Source of the DNA: an uncultured Kangiella sp. | GTDB lineage: Bacteria > Pseudomonadota > Gammaproteobacteria > Enterobacterales > Kangiellaceae | Length of the DNA: 63,169 bases | Assembly (NCBI GenBank): GCA_950096615.1 | Contig: CATNCP010000012.1 | Span: forward strand, 1 to 63,169 | Direction of reading: 5' to 3' | Notes under the pieces: generated by a model | What the model was told of the DNA's origin: nothing | Databases searched by the model: none | The model's input: the letters and a program-made list of their open reading frames with translations, nothing else | Part shown: one piece after another, positions 1 to 8,785 of the stretch | Layout of the letters: each line of letters begins with the position of its first letter | Numbering within the stretch: the first letter of the stretch is position 1 | Program-made: the position numbers and the translations under genes

Positions 1-148
1 GCTTCCAGTCGCATTGTGACGCGAAAAACGCGTTGCCCGCGATTTGGTCGGCGCTCGCGCCTTGAGGCCCGGGAACCGGATAGCCCTGACTTTCGCCTGC
101 AGGCTCGGGATCGACTCCTTTGAAAAACTTACTGTAGTTAAACGTCAT
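1..148 (-). CDS. Partial hypothetical protein, N-terminal 49 residues
   Basis: An open frame enters from the left edge on the minus strand and begins at an ATG at 146-148. A good Shine-Dalgarno (AGAAGGAAT) lies just upstream of this ATG. The visible N-terminus starts MTFNYSKFFKGVDPEPAGES, is Gly/Pro-rich, and has neither a signal peptide nor a membrane segment. The frame has no stop up to the window edge, so the gene continues outside. I do not recognise the family. Plus-strand frames across the same bases have no ribosome binding site and are taken as shadows. The 248 bases between this start and the next gene hold only the hairpin listed separately and, presumably, this gene's promoter. Confidence 0.55.
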   Translation of the reverse strand, partial: MTFNYSKFFKGVDPEPAGESQGYPVPGPQGASADQIAGNAFFASQCDWK

Positions 149-343
149 TCGATGATTCCTTCTATGCTATATGGTGTTGATGATTATTATTTTGCTAGCT
201 TTAGAAGGGTGCGTGGATCGTTTTCTGCATCCCTTCAGAAAACTAGATTTTTTGAGTATAGCAACAGAAAAGTAAGATAAACAAAGAGTAATTCACTGTT
301 CGGATTAGTCTAATGCAGAAGGGTATTAAATCGGGTGTTTTAG

Positions 344-377
344 CCACCAATTAAAGCGTATAAGCCTTAATTGGTGG
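344..377. terminator. Hairpin downstream of the lipoprotein gene, weak terminator candidate
   Basis: A perfect 11-bp inverted repeat (CCACCAATTAA / TTAATTGGTGG) surrounds a 12-nt spacer, 20 bases past the stop of the minus-strand lipoprotein gene. The stem is flanked by TTTTA on the left and GGTTTTAG on the right, so neither side carries a long U-run. It could be a weak bidirectional terminator or an RNA 3'-end stabiliser. Confidence 0.4.
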
Positions 378-396
378 TGGTTTTAGCGAATAAAAG

Positions 397-876
397 CTAT
401 TGACAGCTTTCCTTATGAACCATGCCAATTAGCTCAGAGGGAATAAGCATGTCGACGTCGTCGCCTTCTTCAGGAGCGCGCATGTCATATTCGCCTTTAA
501 CTTCAAACAGGAGCTTTTGTTTGGCTTCGTCTTTGAGCGCGAGGTAGGTCGCTTCGAGTTCGTAGTAGTTGCCTTCTTGCGCGACGGGGTAGGTTTGGTT
601 GTTGCTACAGTCGGTGAAGGTGGCTTTGTCGGTATCGTAAACGTACAAGCCTTTTTTGATTTCGGTCGTTTCAACCATTTCTTCTTCAGCTTCTGGCTGA
701 GTCTCGGTTGTATCAGAGTCTTCAGAGCTGACATCTTCATCAGTCTGAGTTTGCTCTTGCTGTTCGCTTTCTGCGGGCGGTTGTTGTTGCGGCTTTGGGT
801 CTTCAGAGCAGCCGTACAGTGCGCCCAGCGCTAGAATCGTAATCAGACTTTTAGATAGTGTTTGAGAAATTGCCAT
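397..876 (-). CDS. Predicted lipoprotein with acidic low-complexity linker
   Basis: This 159-aa protein has a type II signal sequence. A hydrophobic stretch (ITILALGAL) is followed by the lipobox LYGC with Cys23 as the probable lipidated residue, so it should be membrane-anchored. Residues about 24-70 are almost entirely Glu, Gln, Asp, Ser and Thr and form a disordered linker. The C-terminal 90 residues form a small folded domain with two Cys and many aromatics. No family is recognised. It lies 13 bases downstream of the isoaspartyl peptidase gene on the same strand and is probably cotranscribed with it. The ribosome binding site is poor, which fits translational coupling. Confidence 0.75.
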   Translation of the reverse strand: MAISQTLSKSLITILALGALYGCSEDPKPQQQPPAESEQQEQTQTDEDVSSEDSDTTETQPEAEEEMVETTEIKKGLYVYDTDKATFTDCSNNQTYPVAQEGNYYELEATYLALKDEAKQKLLFEVKGEYDMRAPEEGDDVDMLIPSELIGMVHKESCQ

Positions 877-889
877 GGTGAATTGCTCT

Positions 890-1906
890 TTATTCGCCTT
901 TGTAAATTTTGATTGCCTGTTGGCCGTTGCTGGTTTTCCAGCCGTGGTACATGCCTTCGGTGTTGAAACTTGCCATGATGTTGGCGCCTGCGTCTAAGCC
1001 GATAACGCCACCGTCACCGCCCATCTCGACCAGTTTGTCATGAATCACTTCGTTGGCAGACTGTTGAATGCCTTGGCGCTTGTATTTCACGCGTGCGCAA
1101 ATGTCGTAGGTCACGGCAGCACGGATAAAGTATTCGCCGTGGCCTGTGGCGGACACACCGCAGCTTTTGTCGGCGTAAGTCCCTGCACCGATTACTGGCG
1201 AATCACCAATACGGCCGTAGCGTTTGTTGGTCATGCCGCCTGTGGATGTTGCTGCTGCGATGTTGCCGTCTTTGTCGAGGGCCACTGCGCCAACTGTGCC
1301 AAATTTTGAATTTTTGGCTTCGTCTTCAGAAAGCTCAGGCTTTTCTGGCGTATGTTTTAGGACTTTTTCTAGCTGGTCCCAGCGGCGCTGAGTGAAGAAA
1401 TATTGTGTGTCGACCAGTTCAAAGCCTTGTTCTTTGGCAAATTCTTCCGCACCTTCGCGCGCCATCATGACGTGAACCGAGTCTGTGCGAACGGTGTCCG
1501 CTAATAAAATTGGGTTTTTGATATGGCTGACGCCCGCGATAGCGCCTGCTGATAGGTCCTTGCTGTACATAATTGAGGCATCCAGTTCGTTAACGCCTTC
1601 GTGGGTAAATACGGCGCCTTTACCTGCGTTAAACAGCGGAGAGTCTTCCATGATAACGATGGATGCTTTAACGGCTTCGATGCTGCTGCCGCCTTGTTCT
1701 AGGACTTTGTATCCGGCAGCCAGCGCTTCATCCAGCTTTTCACGATACGCCTTTTCAGCTTCATCCGTCATGTTCTTTTTAAGGATAGTGCCTGCGCCAC
1801 CGTGGATAACCAACCCGTAAGGGCGTTCGGGTTTGGTCATGGCAGAGCTGTTGAAACTGATCGAGAACAGAGCGGTTAACGCTAGTGCCTTTAGTAATTT
1901 GGTCAT
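890..1906 (-). CDS. Isoaspartyl peptidase / type-III L-asparaginase (Ntn hydrolase)
   Basis: This 338-aa protein has a Sec signal peptide (about residues 1-22, ending SSA), so it acts in the periplasm. It opens with the family hallmark GLVIHGGAGT and carries NAGKGAVFTHEGVNELDASIM. The autocleavage site is SKFGTVGAVALD. By family knowledge the precursor cuts before Thr204, which becomes the N-terminal nucleophile, giving alpha and beta subunits. The beta subunit shows GGMTNKRYGRIGDSPVIGAG, matching the substrate loop. The enzyme removes beta-aspartyl residues from damaged peptides and hydrolyses asparagine. It is the first gene of a two-gene minus-strand unit with the lipoprotein. The cytoplasmic E. 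coli homologue IaaA lacks a signal peptide, so export here is a difference. Confidence 0.9.
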   Translation of the reverse strand: MTKLLKALALTALFSISFNSSAMTKPERPYGLVIHGGAGTILKKNMTDEAEKAYREKLDEALAAGYKVLEQGGSSIEAVKASIVIMEDSPLFNAGKGAVFTHEGVNELDASIMYSKDLSAGAIAGVSHIKNPILLADTVRTDSVHVMMAREGAEEFAKEQGFELVDTQYFFTQRRWDQLEKVLKHTPEKPELSEDEAKNSKFGTVGAVALDKDGNIAAATSTGGMTNKRYGRIGDSPVIGAGTYADKSCGVSATGHGEYFIRAAVTYDICARVKYKRQGIQQSANEVIHDKLVEMGGDGGVIGLDAGANIMASFNTEGMYHGWKTSNGQQAIKIYKGE

Positions 1907-2029
1907 ATTTGTGTTTAAGCCATTTTTCTTATTGAAGTTCTAACGTTCTATCACATGGCACGCGAGTTGTTAACTCTGATCTGTGATGGCTGACAAAATT
2001 GGAGTAAATTACGCTTGCTTTTAATGCGC

Positions 2030-2046
2030 ATGAGAATTATTCTCAT
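2030..2046 (+). promoter_or_regulatory. Fur box (ferric uptake regulator operator)
   Basis: ATGAGAATTATTCTCAT is a perfect palindrome with 8-bp arms around one central base. It matches the core of the classical Fur consensus (AATGATAATCATTATCATT type). It ends 14 bases before the ATG of the small gene at 2061, so Fur-Fe(II) bound here would block its promoter. It also lies about 125 bases upstream of the divergent peptidase gene. Confidence 0.8.
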
Positions 2047-2060
2047 TTGAAGGTTTGGCA

Positions 2061-2351
2061 ATGCTGTTTTATAACAATACGATTATCGAAGGAGAAAGCA
2101 GGGTGATTCATTACATGGTGAATGCGTGGCTGGATAAACGTCAGCCGCACTTGGAATTAGTGGAACAAAATAGCGGGCAGGTGGTTCGTCGGTGGCAAGG
2201 GCGCCGCTTACAGGAGCTGTTTAACTCTGGACTGATTAGTTACCAAGAGTTGCAAACAAGCAGTCAGACGCAACTAAAGAAGCTAGTGAAAGCCTTGATT
2301 CTGGAGGTGACCTGCGAAGAGTTGTGCGGGCGCTGCTTGTATCAAAGCTGA
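2061..2351 (+). CDS. Small Fur-controlled protein with C-terminal Cys cluster, unknown function
   Basis: This 96-aa protein starts at the ATG at 2061. The SD GAAGG lies 7 bases upstream, which makes this start better than the in-frame TTG at 2055. The protein is soluble and basic to neutral, with a central RRWQGRRLQEL helix and a C-terminal TCEELCGRCLY cluster (C-x3-C-x2-C). Such a cluster could bind iron or an Fe-S cluster. The Fur box immediately upstream indicates induction under iron limitation. No family is recognised. It is too short for a bacterioferritin-associated ferredoxin of canonical spacing, and it has no signal peptide. A role in iron-starvation response is inferred only from the operator. 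Confidence 0.65.
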   Translation: MLFYNNTIIEGESRVIHYMVNAWLDKRQPHLELVEQNSGQVVRRWQGRRLQELFNSGLISYQELQTSSQTQLKKLVKALILEVTCEELCGRCLYQS

Positions 2352-2401
2352 TTTTGTAAGAGGTCAATTTGTAAGAACTCAATTTATAAAAGCTCAGTAA
2401 A

Positions 2402-3052
2402 TTAATCGTCTTTTGATTGCTCAAGCTCGCCTACGAAGGGTGCATCGGCTTGTGCGAGATTAGCCCGATTAACCAAGTGACAAAATAGCTCAGCCGTTTT
2501 CGTCGCATCATAGAGTGCTGAGTGGGCTTCTTTCTGGCTAAAGGTAATTTCCGCACGTTTACACGCTTGAGCTAGAACCGTATGGCCGAGCATTAAAGCG
2601 GACAAGGATGCGGTATCAAAACTAGTAAAAGGGTGGAATGGATTGCGCTTAATATTGGCACGTTCGGCCGCTGCGTTTAAAAAGCTTTGGTCGAACCAAG
2701 CGTTGTGGCCGACGAGAACACAGCGGTTACACTCGGCATCTTTTTGCTCATTGCGGAGACTTTTAAAGATGGACTTTAGGGCTTCATCCTCGCTAACGGC
2801 ATTGCGTAACGGGTTATCAGGATCGATACCCGTAAACTCTAATGCACGTTGCTCAATGTTTGCTCCTTCAAATGGCTCAACGTTGAAGTGGTAGCTGTTG
2901 TTCACTTCAAGCAGTCCTTCGTCGTTATAGCGAGTGGTTACGGCGGCGATTTCGAGCAAAGCATCTGTTTGCGCGTTAAAGCCACCCGTTTCAACATCTA
3001 CAACCACTGGATAAAAGCCTCGAAATCGATTGTTCAGGGGCAAGTTAAGCAT
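2402..3052 (-). CDS. rnt: Ribonuclease T
   Basis: This 216-aa DEDDh-family 3'-5' exoribonuclease trims the 3' ends of tRNAs and other stable RNAs. The first exonuclease motif is [10 protein letters not shown] (Asp19, Glu21), the second is [13 protein letters not shown], and the third is [14 protein letters not shown] with the catalytic His and Asp. Length and N-terminus ([20 protein letters not shown]) match RNase T rather than the epsilon subunit of DNA polymerase III. It lies 23 bases downstream of pyrC on the same strand and is likely cotranscribed with it. Confidence 0.93.
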   Translation of the reverse strand: MLNLPLNNRFRGFYPVVVDVETGGFNAQTDALLEIAAVTTRYNDEGLLEVNNSYHFNVEPFEGANIEQRALEFTGIDPDNPLRNAVSEDEALKSIFKSLRNEQKDAECNRCVLVGHNAWFDQSFLNAAAERANIKRNPFHPFTSFDTASLSALMLGHTVLAQACKRAEITFSQKEAHSALYDATKTAELFCHLVNRANLAQADAPFVGELEQSKDD

Positions 3053-3075
3053 TTAAAGTCCTTAAGCCTGGCGGG

Positions 3076-4116
3076 CTATTGATCAGCTTTAAGCTTCCAC
3101 TGAAGCATTTCGTCAGCGCAGAAAGGCACGAGCTTATCATTACCAAGACATAGGTGCTTTGGAACTTTCCACTCATCTTTAACTAAAGTGATTTGCGTTT
3201 GATTTCGAGGTAAGCCATAGAAGTCTGGGCCATGGAAACTGGCGAAACCTTCTAAACGGTCGAGTTTACCCATCATCTCAAACGCTTCCGCGTAAAGTTC
3301 AATCGCTGCATAAGCGGTGTAAACACCTGCACAACCGCAAGCTGCTTCTTTTTTGCTCTTAGCGTGAGGCGCGCTGTCTGTGCCCAAGAAGAATTTCGGT
3401 GAGCCAGAAGTTGCCGCGACAAGCAGTGCCGCCTGATGTTCTTGGCGCTTAAGAATTGGTAAGCAGTACAAGTGTGGGCGAATACCGCCAACCAGCATGT
3501 CATTACGGTTTAGTAACAAGTGGTGCGCTGTAATCGTCGCTGCGACATTCGGACCTTGTTCGTTAACAAAATCAACCGCGTCTTTGGTCGTGATGTGCTC
3601 TAGCACCACTTTTAAGTCGGTGAACTTCTCGACCACAGGGCGAAGTTTAGTGTCGATAAAGACTTTTTCACGGTCGAAAATGTCGATGTCGGCATCAGTC
3701 ACTTCACCGTGAATCAAAAGCGGCATGCCTAATTCAGCCATCTTCTCGAACACTGGGTAAGCGTTTTCGATGTCCGTTAGGCCCGAGTCAGAGTTTGTGG
3801 TTGCGCCAGCTGGATACAGCTTACAAGCCTTAACAAAGCCACTTTCGACTGCAGCTTTGATATCTTCGGGACTGGTATTGTCCGTCAAATACAAAGTCAT
3901 CAGGGGCTCAAAGTCCATGCTTTCCGTGGTGTGACGAAGAATAGCCTGACGATAATCATCAGCTTGTTCGACATTTGTGACCGGCGGTACTAGGTTTGGC
4001 ATGACGATAGCGCGAGCAAATTGCTTAGCGGCGTCTTTGACTGTGTGCTGCAAGGAAGCGCCAGAACGAAGGTGAATGTGCCAGTCGTCTGGACGGGTAA
4101 TAGTCAATGTTTGCAT
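3076..4116 (-). CDS. pyrC: Dihydroorotase
   Basis: This is a 346-aa class II dihydroorotase, which reversibly cyclises N-carbamoyl-aspartate to dihydroorotate in pyrimidine synthesis. The binuclear zinc site is visible: the HxH motif in [11 protein letters not shown] (His13, His15), the carboxylated lysine in [16 protein letters not shown], later His residues in LIHGEV and LEHITT, and the Asp in [10 protein letters not shown] chose the ATG at 4116, preceded by AGAGACC. The frame stays open 21 codons further, but that extension is unconserved in style. It heads a minus-strand pair with rnt. Confidence 0.95.
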   Translation of the reverse strand: MQTLTITRPDDWHIHLRSGASLQHTVKDAAKQFARAIVMPNLVPPVTNVEQADDYRQAILRHTTESMDFEPLMTLYLTDNTSPEDIKAAVESGFVKACKLYPAGATTNSDSGLTDIENAYPVFEKMAELGMPLLIHGEVTDADIDIFDREKVFIDTKLRPVVEKFTDLKVVLEHITTKDAVDFVNEQGPNVAATITAHHLLLNRNDMLVGGIRPHLYCLPILKRQEHQAALLVAATSGSPKFFLGTDSAPHAKSKKEAACGCAGVYTAYAAIELYAEAFEMMGKLDRLEGFASFHGPDFYGLPRNQTQITLVKDEWKVPKHLCLGNDKLVPFCADEMLQWKLKADQ

Positions 4117-4315
4117 AATGGTCTCTGCTGTGGCCTTTTGCGGCTGCAACCTCAGAAATCGAGGCGTTGGTATCGGCAATTCCGTGTTTGGAGTTAGCGC
4201 GGGTTTACCTGATACGCTTAATTGTGTTTAATGGCGCGGTATTATACGCAAGTCCTAGCAGTAACTAAACCCTGTAACTGTAAGAGGCTGTAACCAAAAA
4301 ATGTCGGGAGGCTCC

Positions 4316-4708
4316 ATGAGATTATTACATACCATGCTGCGTGTTGGTGATTTAGACAAATCCATTCAATTCTATAGCGATATTATGGGGATGGAGCTTC
4401 TTCGTAAGCATGATTATGAATCCGGTCGTTTTACCTTGGCCTTTTTAGGCTACGGCGAAGAAAAAGATAATACTGTATTAGAGCTGACCCATAACTGGGA
4501 TACCGACAGTTACGAGAAAGGCGAAGGCTTTGGCCATATCGCGATTGCAGTGGACGATGTTTACGCTGCTTGTGAAAAAATTCGAGAAGCGGGTGGCACC
4601 ATTGTGCGTGAGCCTGGCCCGATGAAACACGGCACTACCGTTTTAGCCTTCGTCGAAGATCCTGATGGTTATAAGATTGAGTTGCTAGAAGATCGTCATA
4701 ACGCCTAA
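4316..4708 (+). CDS. gloA: Lactoylglutathione lyase (glyoxalase I)
   Basis: This 130-aa enzyme converts the methylglyoxal-glutathione hemithioacetal to S-lactoylglutathione. With the ATG at 4316 (SD GGGAGG, 5-base spacing) the metal ligands fall at His5, Glu56, His74 and Glu122. These are the same positions as in the nickel-dependent E. coli GloA, which also confirms the start over the in-frame ATG at 4301. The length and the absence of the eukaryotic insertions indicate the bacterial Ni/Co class. A single-domain VOC protein like this works as a dimer. Confidence 0.95.
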   Translation: MRLLHTMLRVGDLDKSIQFYSDIMGMELLRKHDYESGRFTLAFLGYGEEKDNTVLELTHNWDTDSYEKGEGFGHIAIAVDDVYAACEKIREAGGTIVREPGPMKHGTTVLAFVEDPDGYKIELLEDRHNA

Positions 4709-4752
4709 TAGATTCAACATGTTTTATTGAAAGCCAATGAAAAGAGAAGATC

Positions 4753-5160
4753 ATGAGTGAAGAGCAAACCGTAAGTAAAGTTAACATGCCAAAAGGCGTG
4801 AAAAATGTTTTATTGATCAATGTGGTCATCATTGCCATAGCGGCGTGGGCGCTGTTTAACATGTACACCGAAACAGGCGCGGAGATTTTAATTGCCTTCG
4901 CGACTTGGTCGCTGCTTGGTACCTTGGTTTTTTGTGAAATCGTTTTGTTGAGCAAAATGCGTAAAGCATGGGGTATGTTGAGAGCCTTGATTTATACTAT
5001 TGCTTTGTTGCAAGCATTAACCACGATGGTGTTAACTAAAGACTTCTTGTCACTGTGGGGCGTTTTGGCGTTCTTTGGCTCATTATTTGTGGTGATATAC
5101 TTAATTGGTTTGCGTGGCTATTTGAACAGCGACGGCTTTAAGCAGTGGTTTGGGGATTAA
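4753..5160 (+). CDS. Small inner-membrane protein, unknown
   Basis: This 135-aa protein has about four predicted membrane helices (roughly residues 18-37, 44-66, 76-95 and 100-121) and a short charged N-terminus. It is preceded by GAGAAG at good spacing. No recognised motif or family. It follows gloA by 44 bases and could be cotranscribed with it. Confidence 0.7.
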   Translation: MSEEQTVSKVNMPKGVKNVLLINVVIIAIAAWALFNMYTETGAEILIAFATWSLLGTLVFCEIVLLSKMRKAWGMLRALIYTIALLQALTTMVLTKDFLSLWGVLAFFGSLFVVIYLIGLRGYLNSDGFKQWFGD

Positions 5161-5198
5161 AGTAATAACCACATCGTTTTTAAGTAGAGGGATTTAGT

Positions 5199-5987
5199 AT
5201 GAATAAGGCAATCACAATACTCATAGCGATAGTAGTGGGTTTAATTATAGGTTTATTACTTAGTTATGGTTTTACTTTTGTCGTTGAGCATCACGAACAA
5301 TTTAGAAATTTCAGTTTAGCCATATTTGGTTTAGTAAGTGTAGTTTTGTTTGCTTGGAGATCATCGTCTTTGTATCAAACAGCAAAACAGGATGGAAAAA
5401 AAGTTGATCTACAAATTAAATCTAGTGATCAAGAGAGTTTTAACTCAGCCTTAAATTTACTTGCTAAAGATAGTCTAACTTTAAAGGTTGGAGGGGTTTT
5501 CGCACTAGAAAAGCTAGCAATAGATAACTCTGAGTACGCTAAAATGGTAACAGACATACTATCAAATCACTTTAATAGTAATATTAATGATGGTTGGTCA
5601 AAGGATTTGAAAGCTGTAGTTGAAGCTTTATCTGTAATTTCTGGTCATTATTATCAGATGTACACTTCTGGAGGTATAACATGGAGTGTAGTTGTTGACC
5701 TATCAGATAATGACTTTCTTAATTACTTTTTTGAAGATACAGAGTTTATCAACTTTGATTTCAGCAGAGCGAACTTACAACAGTTTGAGTTTAAGGGGTG
5801 TTCGTTTACTTGTTGTAAGTTTGATGAAGCTCTAGTTAATAAAGAATGTTTCGAGCAGCTTTGTACAGTTGATGAAATCACAAAAAGCTCATTACCAAAA
5901 GATATTGTTGATACTTTAAATAAAAATGAGGACCCTATGGAAGATGAGTTTAAAAAAAAGGATTACAAAAACTTATCAAACCCTTAG
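5199..5987 (+). CDS. Membrane-anchored pentapeptide-repeat-like protein
   Basis: This 262-aa protein has two N-terminal membrane helices (about 5-28 and 38-54) followed by a cytosolic helical segment, SLTLKVGGVFALEKLAIDN. That segment resembles the 'LRLGAIYALERIA' block often found before pentapeptide repeats. Near residues 168-208 there is a short run of repeats (NDFLNYFFEDTEFINFDFSRANLQQFEFKGCSF). Function is unknown; related proteins are scattered accessory genes. The gene is distinctly more AT-rich than gloA and cydA on either side, which suggests acquisition by transfer. SD AGAGGGAT precedes the ATG. Confidence 0.65.
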   Translation: MNKAITILIAIVVGLIIGLLLSYGFTFVVEHHEQFRNFSLAIFGLVSVVLFAWRSSSLYQTAKQDGKKVDLQIKSSDQESFNSALNLLAKDSLTLKVGGVFALEKLAIDNSEYAKMVTDILSNHFNSNINDGWSKDLKAVVEALSVISGHYYQMYTSGGITWSVVVDLSDNDFLNYFFEDTEFINFDFSRANLQQFEFKGCSFTCCKFDEALVNKECFEQLCTVDEITKSSLPKDIVDTLNKNEDPMEDEFKKKDYKNLSNP

Positions 5988-6166
5988 TTCTCCATACTAA
6001 ATATCCTGCGAATTCTTCTTGATAAAAGGCCCGACCACGCTAGTATAAAGACACACCATTCGTAATGGTTTTGTCATGAACTCTTAATACTTTGTTATGC
6101 AGTGGCTGTGACTATCCTTTACAGCGCTTAATAACATAGAGTCGCCTGTGATTAAGGAGGTAATCG

Positions 6167-7606
6167 ATGGAGTTCCTCGATCCTGTACTCCTCGCGAGGA
6201 TACAGTTTGCGTTTACAATTGCGTTTCATATCGTCTTTCCCGGCCTGTCCATTGGTCTCGCTGCATATCTTGCTGTTCTTGAAGCCCTCTGGCTTAAAAC
6301 CAATAAGAAAATTTATCTTACTGCCTTCAAGTATTGGCTAAAAATCTTCTCGATTATTTTTGGTATGGGCGTGGTTTCTGGCGTCGTCATGAGTTATCAA
6401 ATCGGCACCAACTGGAGTGTGTTTTCAGACAAAACTGGCCCGATTCTAGGCCCTTTGATGGGGTATGAAGTGTTATCTGCCTTTTTCTTGGAGGCGGGTT
6501 TCTTGGGCGTGATGTTGTTTGGTATGGATAAAGTGGGTAAAAAGCTTCACTTTTTTGCCACCCTGATGGTTTCAATCGGTACCTTGATGTCAGCTTTCTG
6601 GATTTTAAGTGTGAACAGCTGGATGCAAACGCCTACAGGCTACGCTTACAACGAAGTCGGGCAGTTTATTGCGGAAGATTGGTTCGAGGTCGTATTTAAT
6701 CCGTCCTTCCCTTATCGCTTAGCTCACATGACGACAGCGGCTTTCTTAAGCACGGCATTCCTAGTCGGTGGTGTGGCTGCATGGCATCTGCTGAAAGAGC
6801 GCAAAGAAAAGGTCAAGAACGAAACCGCACGACTGATGTTTTCCATGGCAATGTGGATGGCGGCGATTGTCGCACCGATACAGTTATTTATCGGTGACTT
6901 GCATGGTCTTAACACGCTAGAGCATCAGCCCGCAAAAGTCGCTGCGATGGAAGGTAACTATGAAACGCAAAATGGCGCGCCGCTGATTCTATTCGGCATT
7001 CCGAATGACGAAGAAGAGCGAGTGGATTACGCGATTGAGATTCCTAAAATGGCGAGCTTTATTTTAACTCATGACATGGATGGCGAGCTGGTGGGGCTTG
7101 ATCAGTTTGCTAAAGAAGACCGCCCCAATACTAAGTGGGTCTTCTACAGCTTCCGCCTCATGGTAGCTATTGGCATGGGCATGATCGCCATCGGTTTATT
7201 CAGTCTGTTTTTACGCTGGCGAAACAAACTTTATGACAATCGCTTCTTACTCAAAACGGCGGTGTGGTTCGCGCCATCGGGCGTAGTCGCCACCATCGCT
7301 GGTTGGATTGTGACTGAGGTCGGTCGTCAGCCCTACACGGTTTATGGCTTACTCAGAACCTACGATTCACACTCACCGCTAGATGCGCCAGCGGTTGCAG
7401 CATCGCTCGCAATCTTTGTGATTGTTTACATACTGGTGTTTGGAGCTGGTATTGTTTACACCTTACGTTTGATGAGGGTTCGTCCCGGTGAGCGGGGTGA
7501 GTTATCGGATGAAGAAAGCAAAGTTCAGTCAGCCGTTACCTTGTCAAATCGCTTACCTCATGAGGCAAGCGATGAAAAGGGTAGCGATGAGGAGGATAAA
7601 TCATGA
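6167..7606 (+). CDS. cydA: Cytochrome bd-type quinol oxidase subunit I (cyanide-insensitive type)
   Basis: This 479-aa multi-pass protein binds the haems b558, b595 and d and oxidises ubiquinol. The N-terminal LARIQFAFTIAFHIVFPGLS carries His21, the conserved axial ligand near the start of CydA. A later conserved segment is GWIVTEVGRQPYTVYGLLRT, with Tyr where many homologues have Trp. The length and the short quinol loop fit the CioA branch rather than E. coli CydA, which has a long Q-loop. SD AAGGAGGT sits 6 bases before the ATG. The stop overlaps the start of cydB (ATGA), a tightly coupled operon. The symbol cioA would be equally apt. Confidence 0.93.
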   Translation: MEFLDPVLLARIQFAFTIAFHIVFPGLSIGLAAYLAVLEALWLKTNKKIYLTAFKYWLKIFSIIFGMGVVSGVVMSYQIGTNWSVFSDKTGPILGPLMGYEVLSAFFLEAGFLGVMLFGMDKVGKKLHFFATLMVSIGTLMSAFWILSVNSWMQTPTGYAYNEVGQFIAEDWFEVVFNPSFPYRLAHMTTAAFLSTAFLVGGVAAWHLLKERKEKVKNETARLMFSMAMWMAAIVAPIQLFIGDLHGLNTLEHQPAKVAAMEGNYETQNGAPLILFGIPNDEEERVDYAIEIPKMASFILTHDMDGELVGLDQFAKEDRPNTKWVFYSFRLMVAIGMGMIAIGLFSLFLRWRNKLYDNRFLLKTAVWFAPSGVVATIAGWIVTEVGRQPYTVYGLLRTYDSHSPLDAPAVAASLAIFVIVYILVFGAGIVYTLRLMRVRPGERGELSDEESKVQSAVTLSNRLPHEASDEKGSDEEDKS

Positions 7607-8604
7607 TTGATTATGCATTGATTTGGGCCGGCTTGATTGCGTTTGCCGTGCTGGCCTACATTATCCTTGATGGTTTCGATCTCGGTATTGGCATTATGTT
7701 TCCCTTCATTAAAAAGAAGGAAGATAAAGAAACTGCGATGAATACCATCGCTCCAATTTGGGACGGTAACGAAACCTGGCTGGTGCTCGGTGGTGGCGGT
7801 TTATTTGCCGTCTTTCCACTGGCTTATGCCATTATTTTGCCCGCGCTTTATATGCCGATTATTTTGATGCTGTTAGGTCTAATCTTCCGCGGCGTGGCTT
7901 TCGAGTTTCACTGGCGCGCCCGTAAATCGCAGCATTTGTGGGATAAAGGTTTTGCCATTGGCTCGCTAGTTGCAGCTTTATGCCAAGGTATTGCGCTAGG
8001 CGCGTTAGTACAAGGCATTACGGTCGAAAACCGAGCTTATGCTGGCGGCTGGTGGGATTGGCTGACGCCGTTTAGTATCACCACAGGTATTGCGCTGGTT
8101 GTTGGCTACGTATTGCTGGGTTCGACTTGGCTTAATATGAAAACGACAGGCAGCTTACAAAAGCAGTCTCGTGGCATCGCTAAAATAGCGGGAATCGCGA
8201 CGTTTGGTTTTATTGGCCTGATCAGTTTGTGGATGATTTTCATCGAGCAGCAGTACCTACACCGTTGGTTTGATGCGCCCAATATTTATTACTTATTTGT
8301 AGTGCCTGTATTGGTGTTCATCGTCGGCGTGAGTTTGTTTATTACGCTTAAAAGAGAGCGCGACGTTAGCCCATTTTTGTTATCCATATCGTTATTCTTG
8401 CTGAGTTATATTGGCCTAGCGATTAGCCTTTTCCCGAACCTGGTGCCGCCGTCGGTCAGTATATGGGATGCCGCAGCCCCAGACTCTAGTTTGAAATTCC
8501 TACTCGTTGGTTCAGCATTCTTGTTGCCGATTATTCTAGCTTACACCACTTATGCATACTGGGTATTTAGAGGCAAAGTTAAAGAAGGCGAGGCATATCA
8601 TTAA
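7603..8604 (+). CDS. cydB: Cytochrome bd-type quinol oxidase subunit II
   Basis: This 333-aa multi-helix partner of subunit I has the family opening (LAYIILDGFDLGIGIMFPF), the block PIWDGNETWLVLGGGGLFAVFP and the segment FRGVAFEFHWRARK. It forms the heterodimeric terminal oxidase that reduces oxygen to water without pumping protons. Start and stop overlap the neighbours (ATGA with cydA, TAATG with the small downstream gene), so all three are translationally coupled. Confidence 0.95.
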   Translation: MIDYALIWAGLIAFAVLAYIILDGFDLGIGIMFPFIKKKEDKETAMNTIAPIWDGNETWLVLGGGGLFAVFPLAYAIILPALYMPIILMLLGLIFRGVAFEFHWRARKSQHLWDKGFAIGSLVAALCQGIALGALVQGITVENRAYAGGWWDWLTPFSITTGIALVVGYVLLGSTWLNMKTTGSLQKQSRGIAKIAGIATFGFIGLISLWMIFIEQQYLHRWFDAPNIYYLFVVPVLVFIVGVSLFITLKRERDVSPFLLSISLFLLSYIGLAISLFPNLVPPSVSIWDAAAPDSSLKFLLVGSAFLLPIILAYTTYAYWVFRGKVKEGEAYH

Positions 8605-8762
8605 TGGTTAATGATAAAAACGACAAACAGAACGATGAGCTAGATGCAACTAACAAACCAGGGTGGAAGAAAGCGCTCTGGTTTGTTGGGCTCTGGTTAG
8701 GTGGCGTGTTAGCCTTGACCTGTATTGGTTTACTTATTCGATTAGTGTTGGGTCAGCACTAG
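8604..8762 (+). CDS. DUF2474-like small membrane subunit of the bd oxidase
   Basis: This 52-aa protein starts within the cydB stop (TAATG). It has a charged N-terminus (MVNDKNDKQNDELDATNKPG) and one membrane helix of the pattern WKKALWFVGLWLGGVLALTC followed by IGLLIRLVLG. The size, the Trp-rich helix start and the Arg near its end match DUF2474 proteins that follow cioAB. By analogy with CydX it probably stabilises the oxidase complex. It is easily missed because it is so short. Confidence 0.75.
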   Translation: MVNDKNDKQNDELDATNKPGWKKALWFVGLWLGGVLALTCIGLLIRLVLGQH

Positions 8763-8785
8763 GTTTTGTATGAAAAAGTTGTTAC

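Noticed and set aside
44-280. 78-codon plus-strand frame at the left edge
   Set aside because: No SD, and it overlaps the partial minus-strand gene, which has a good SD and protein-like sequence.
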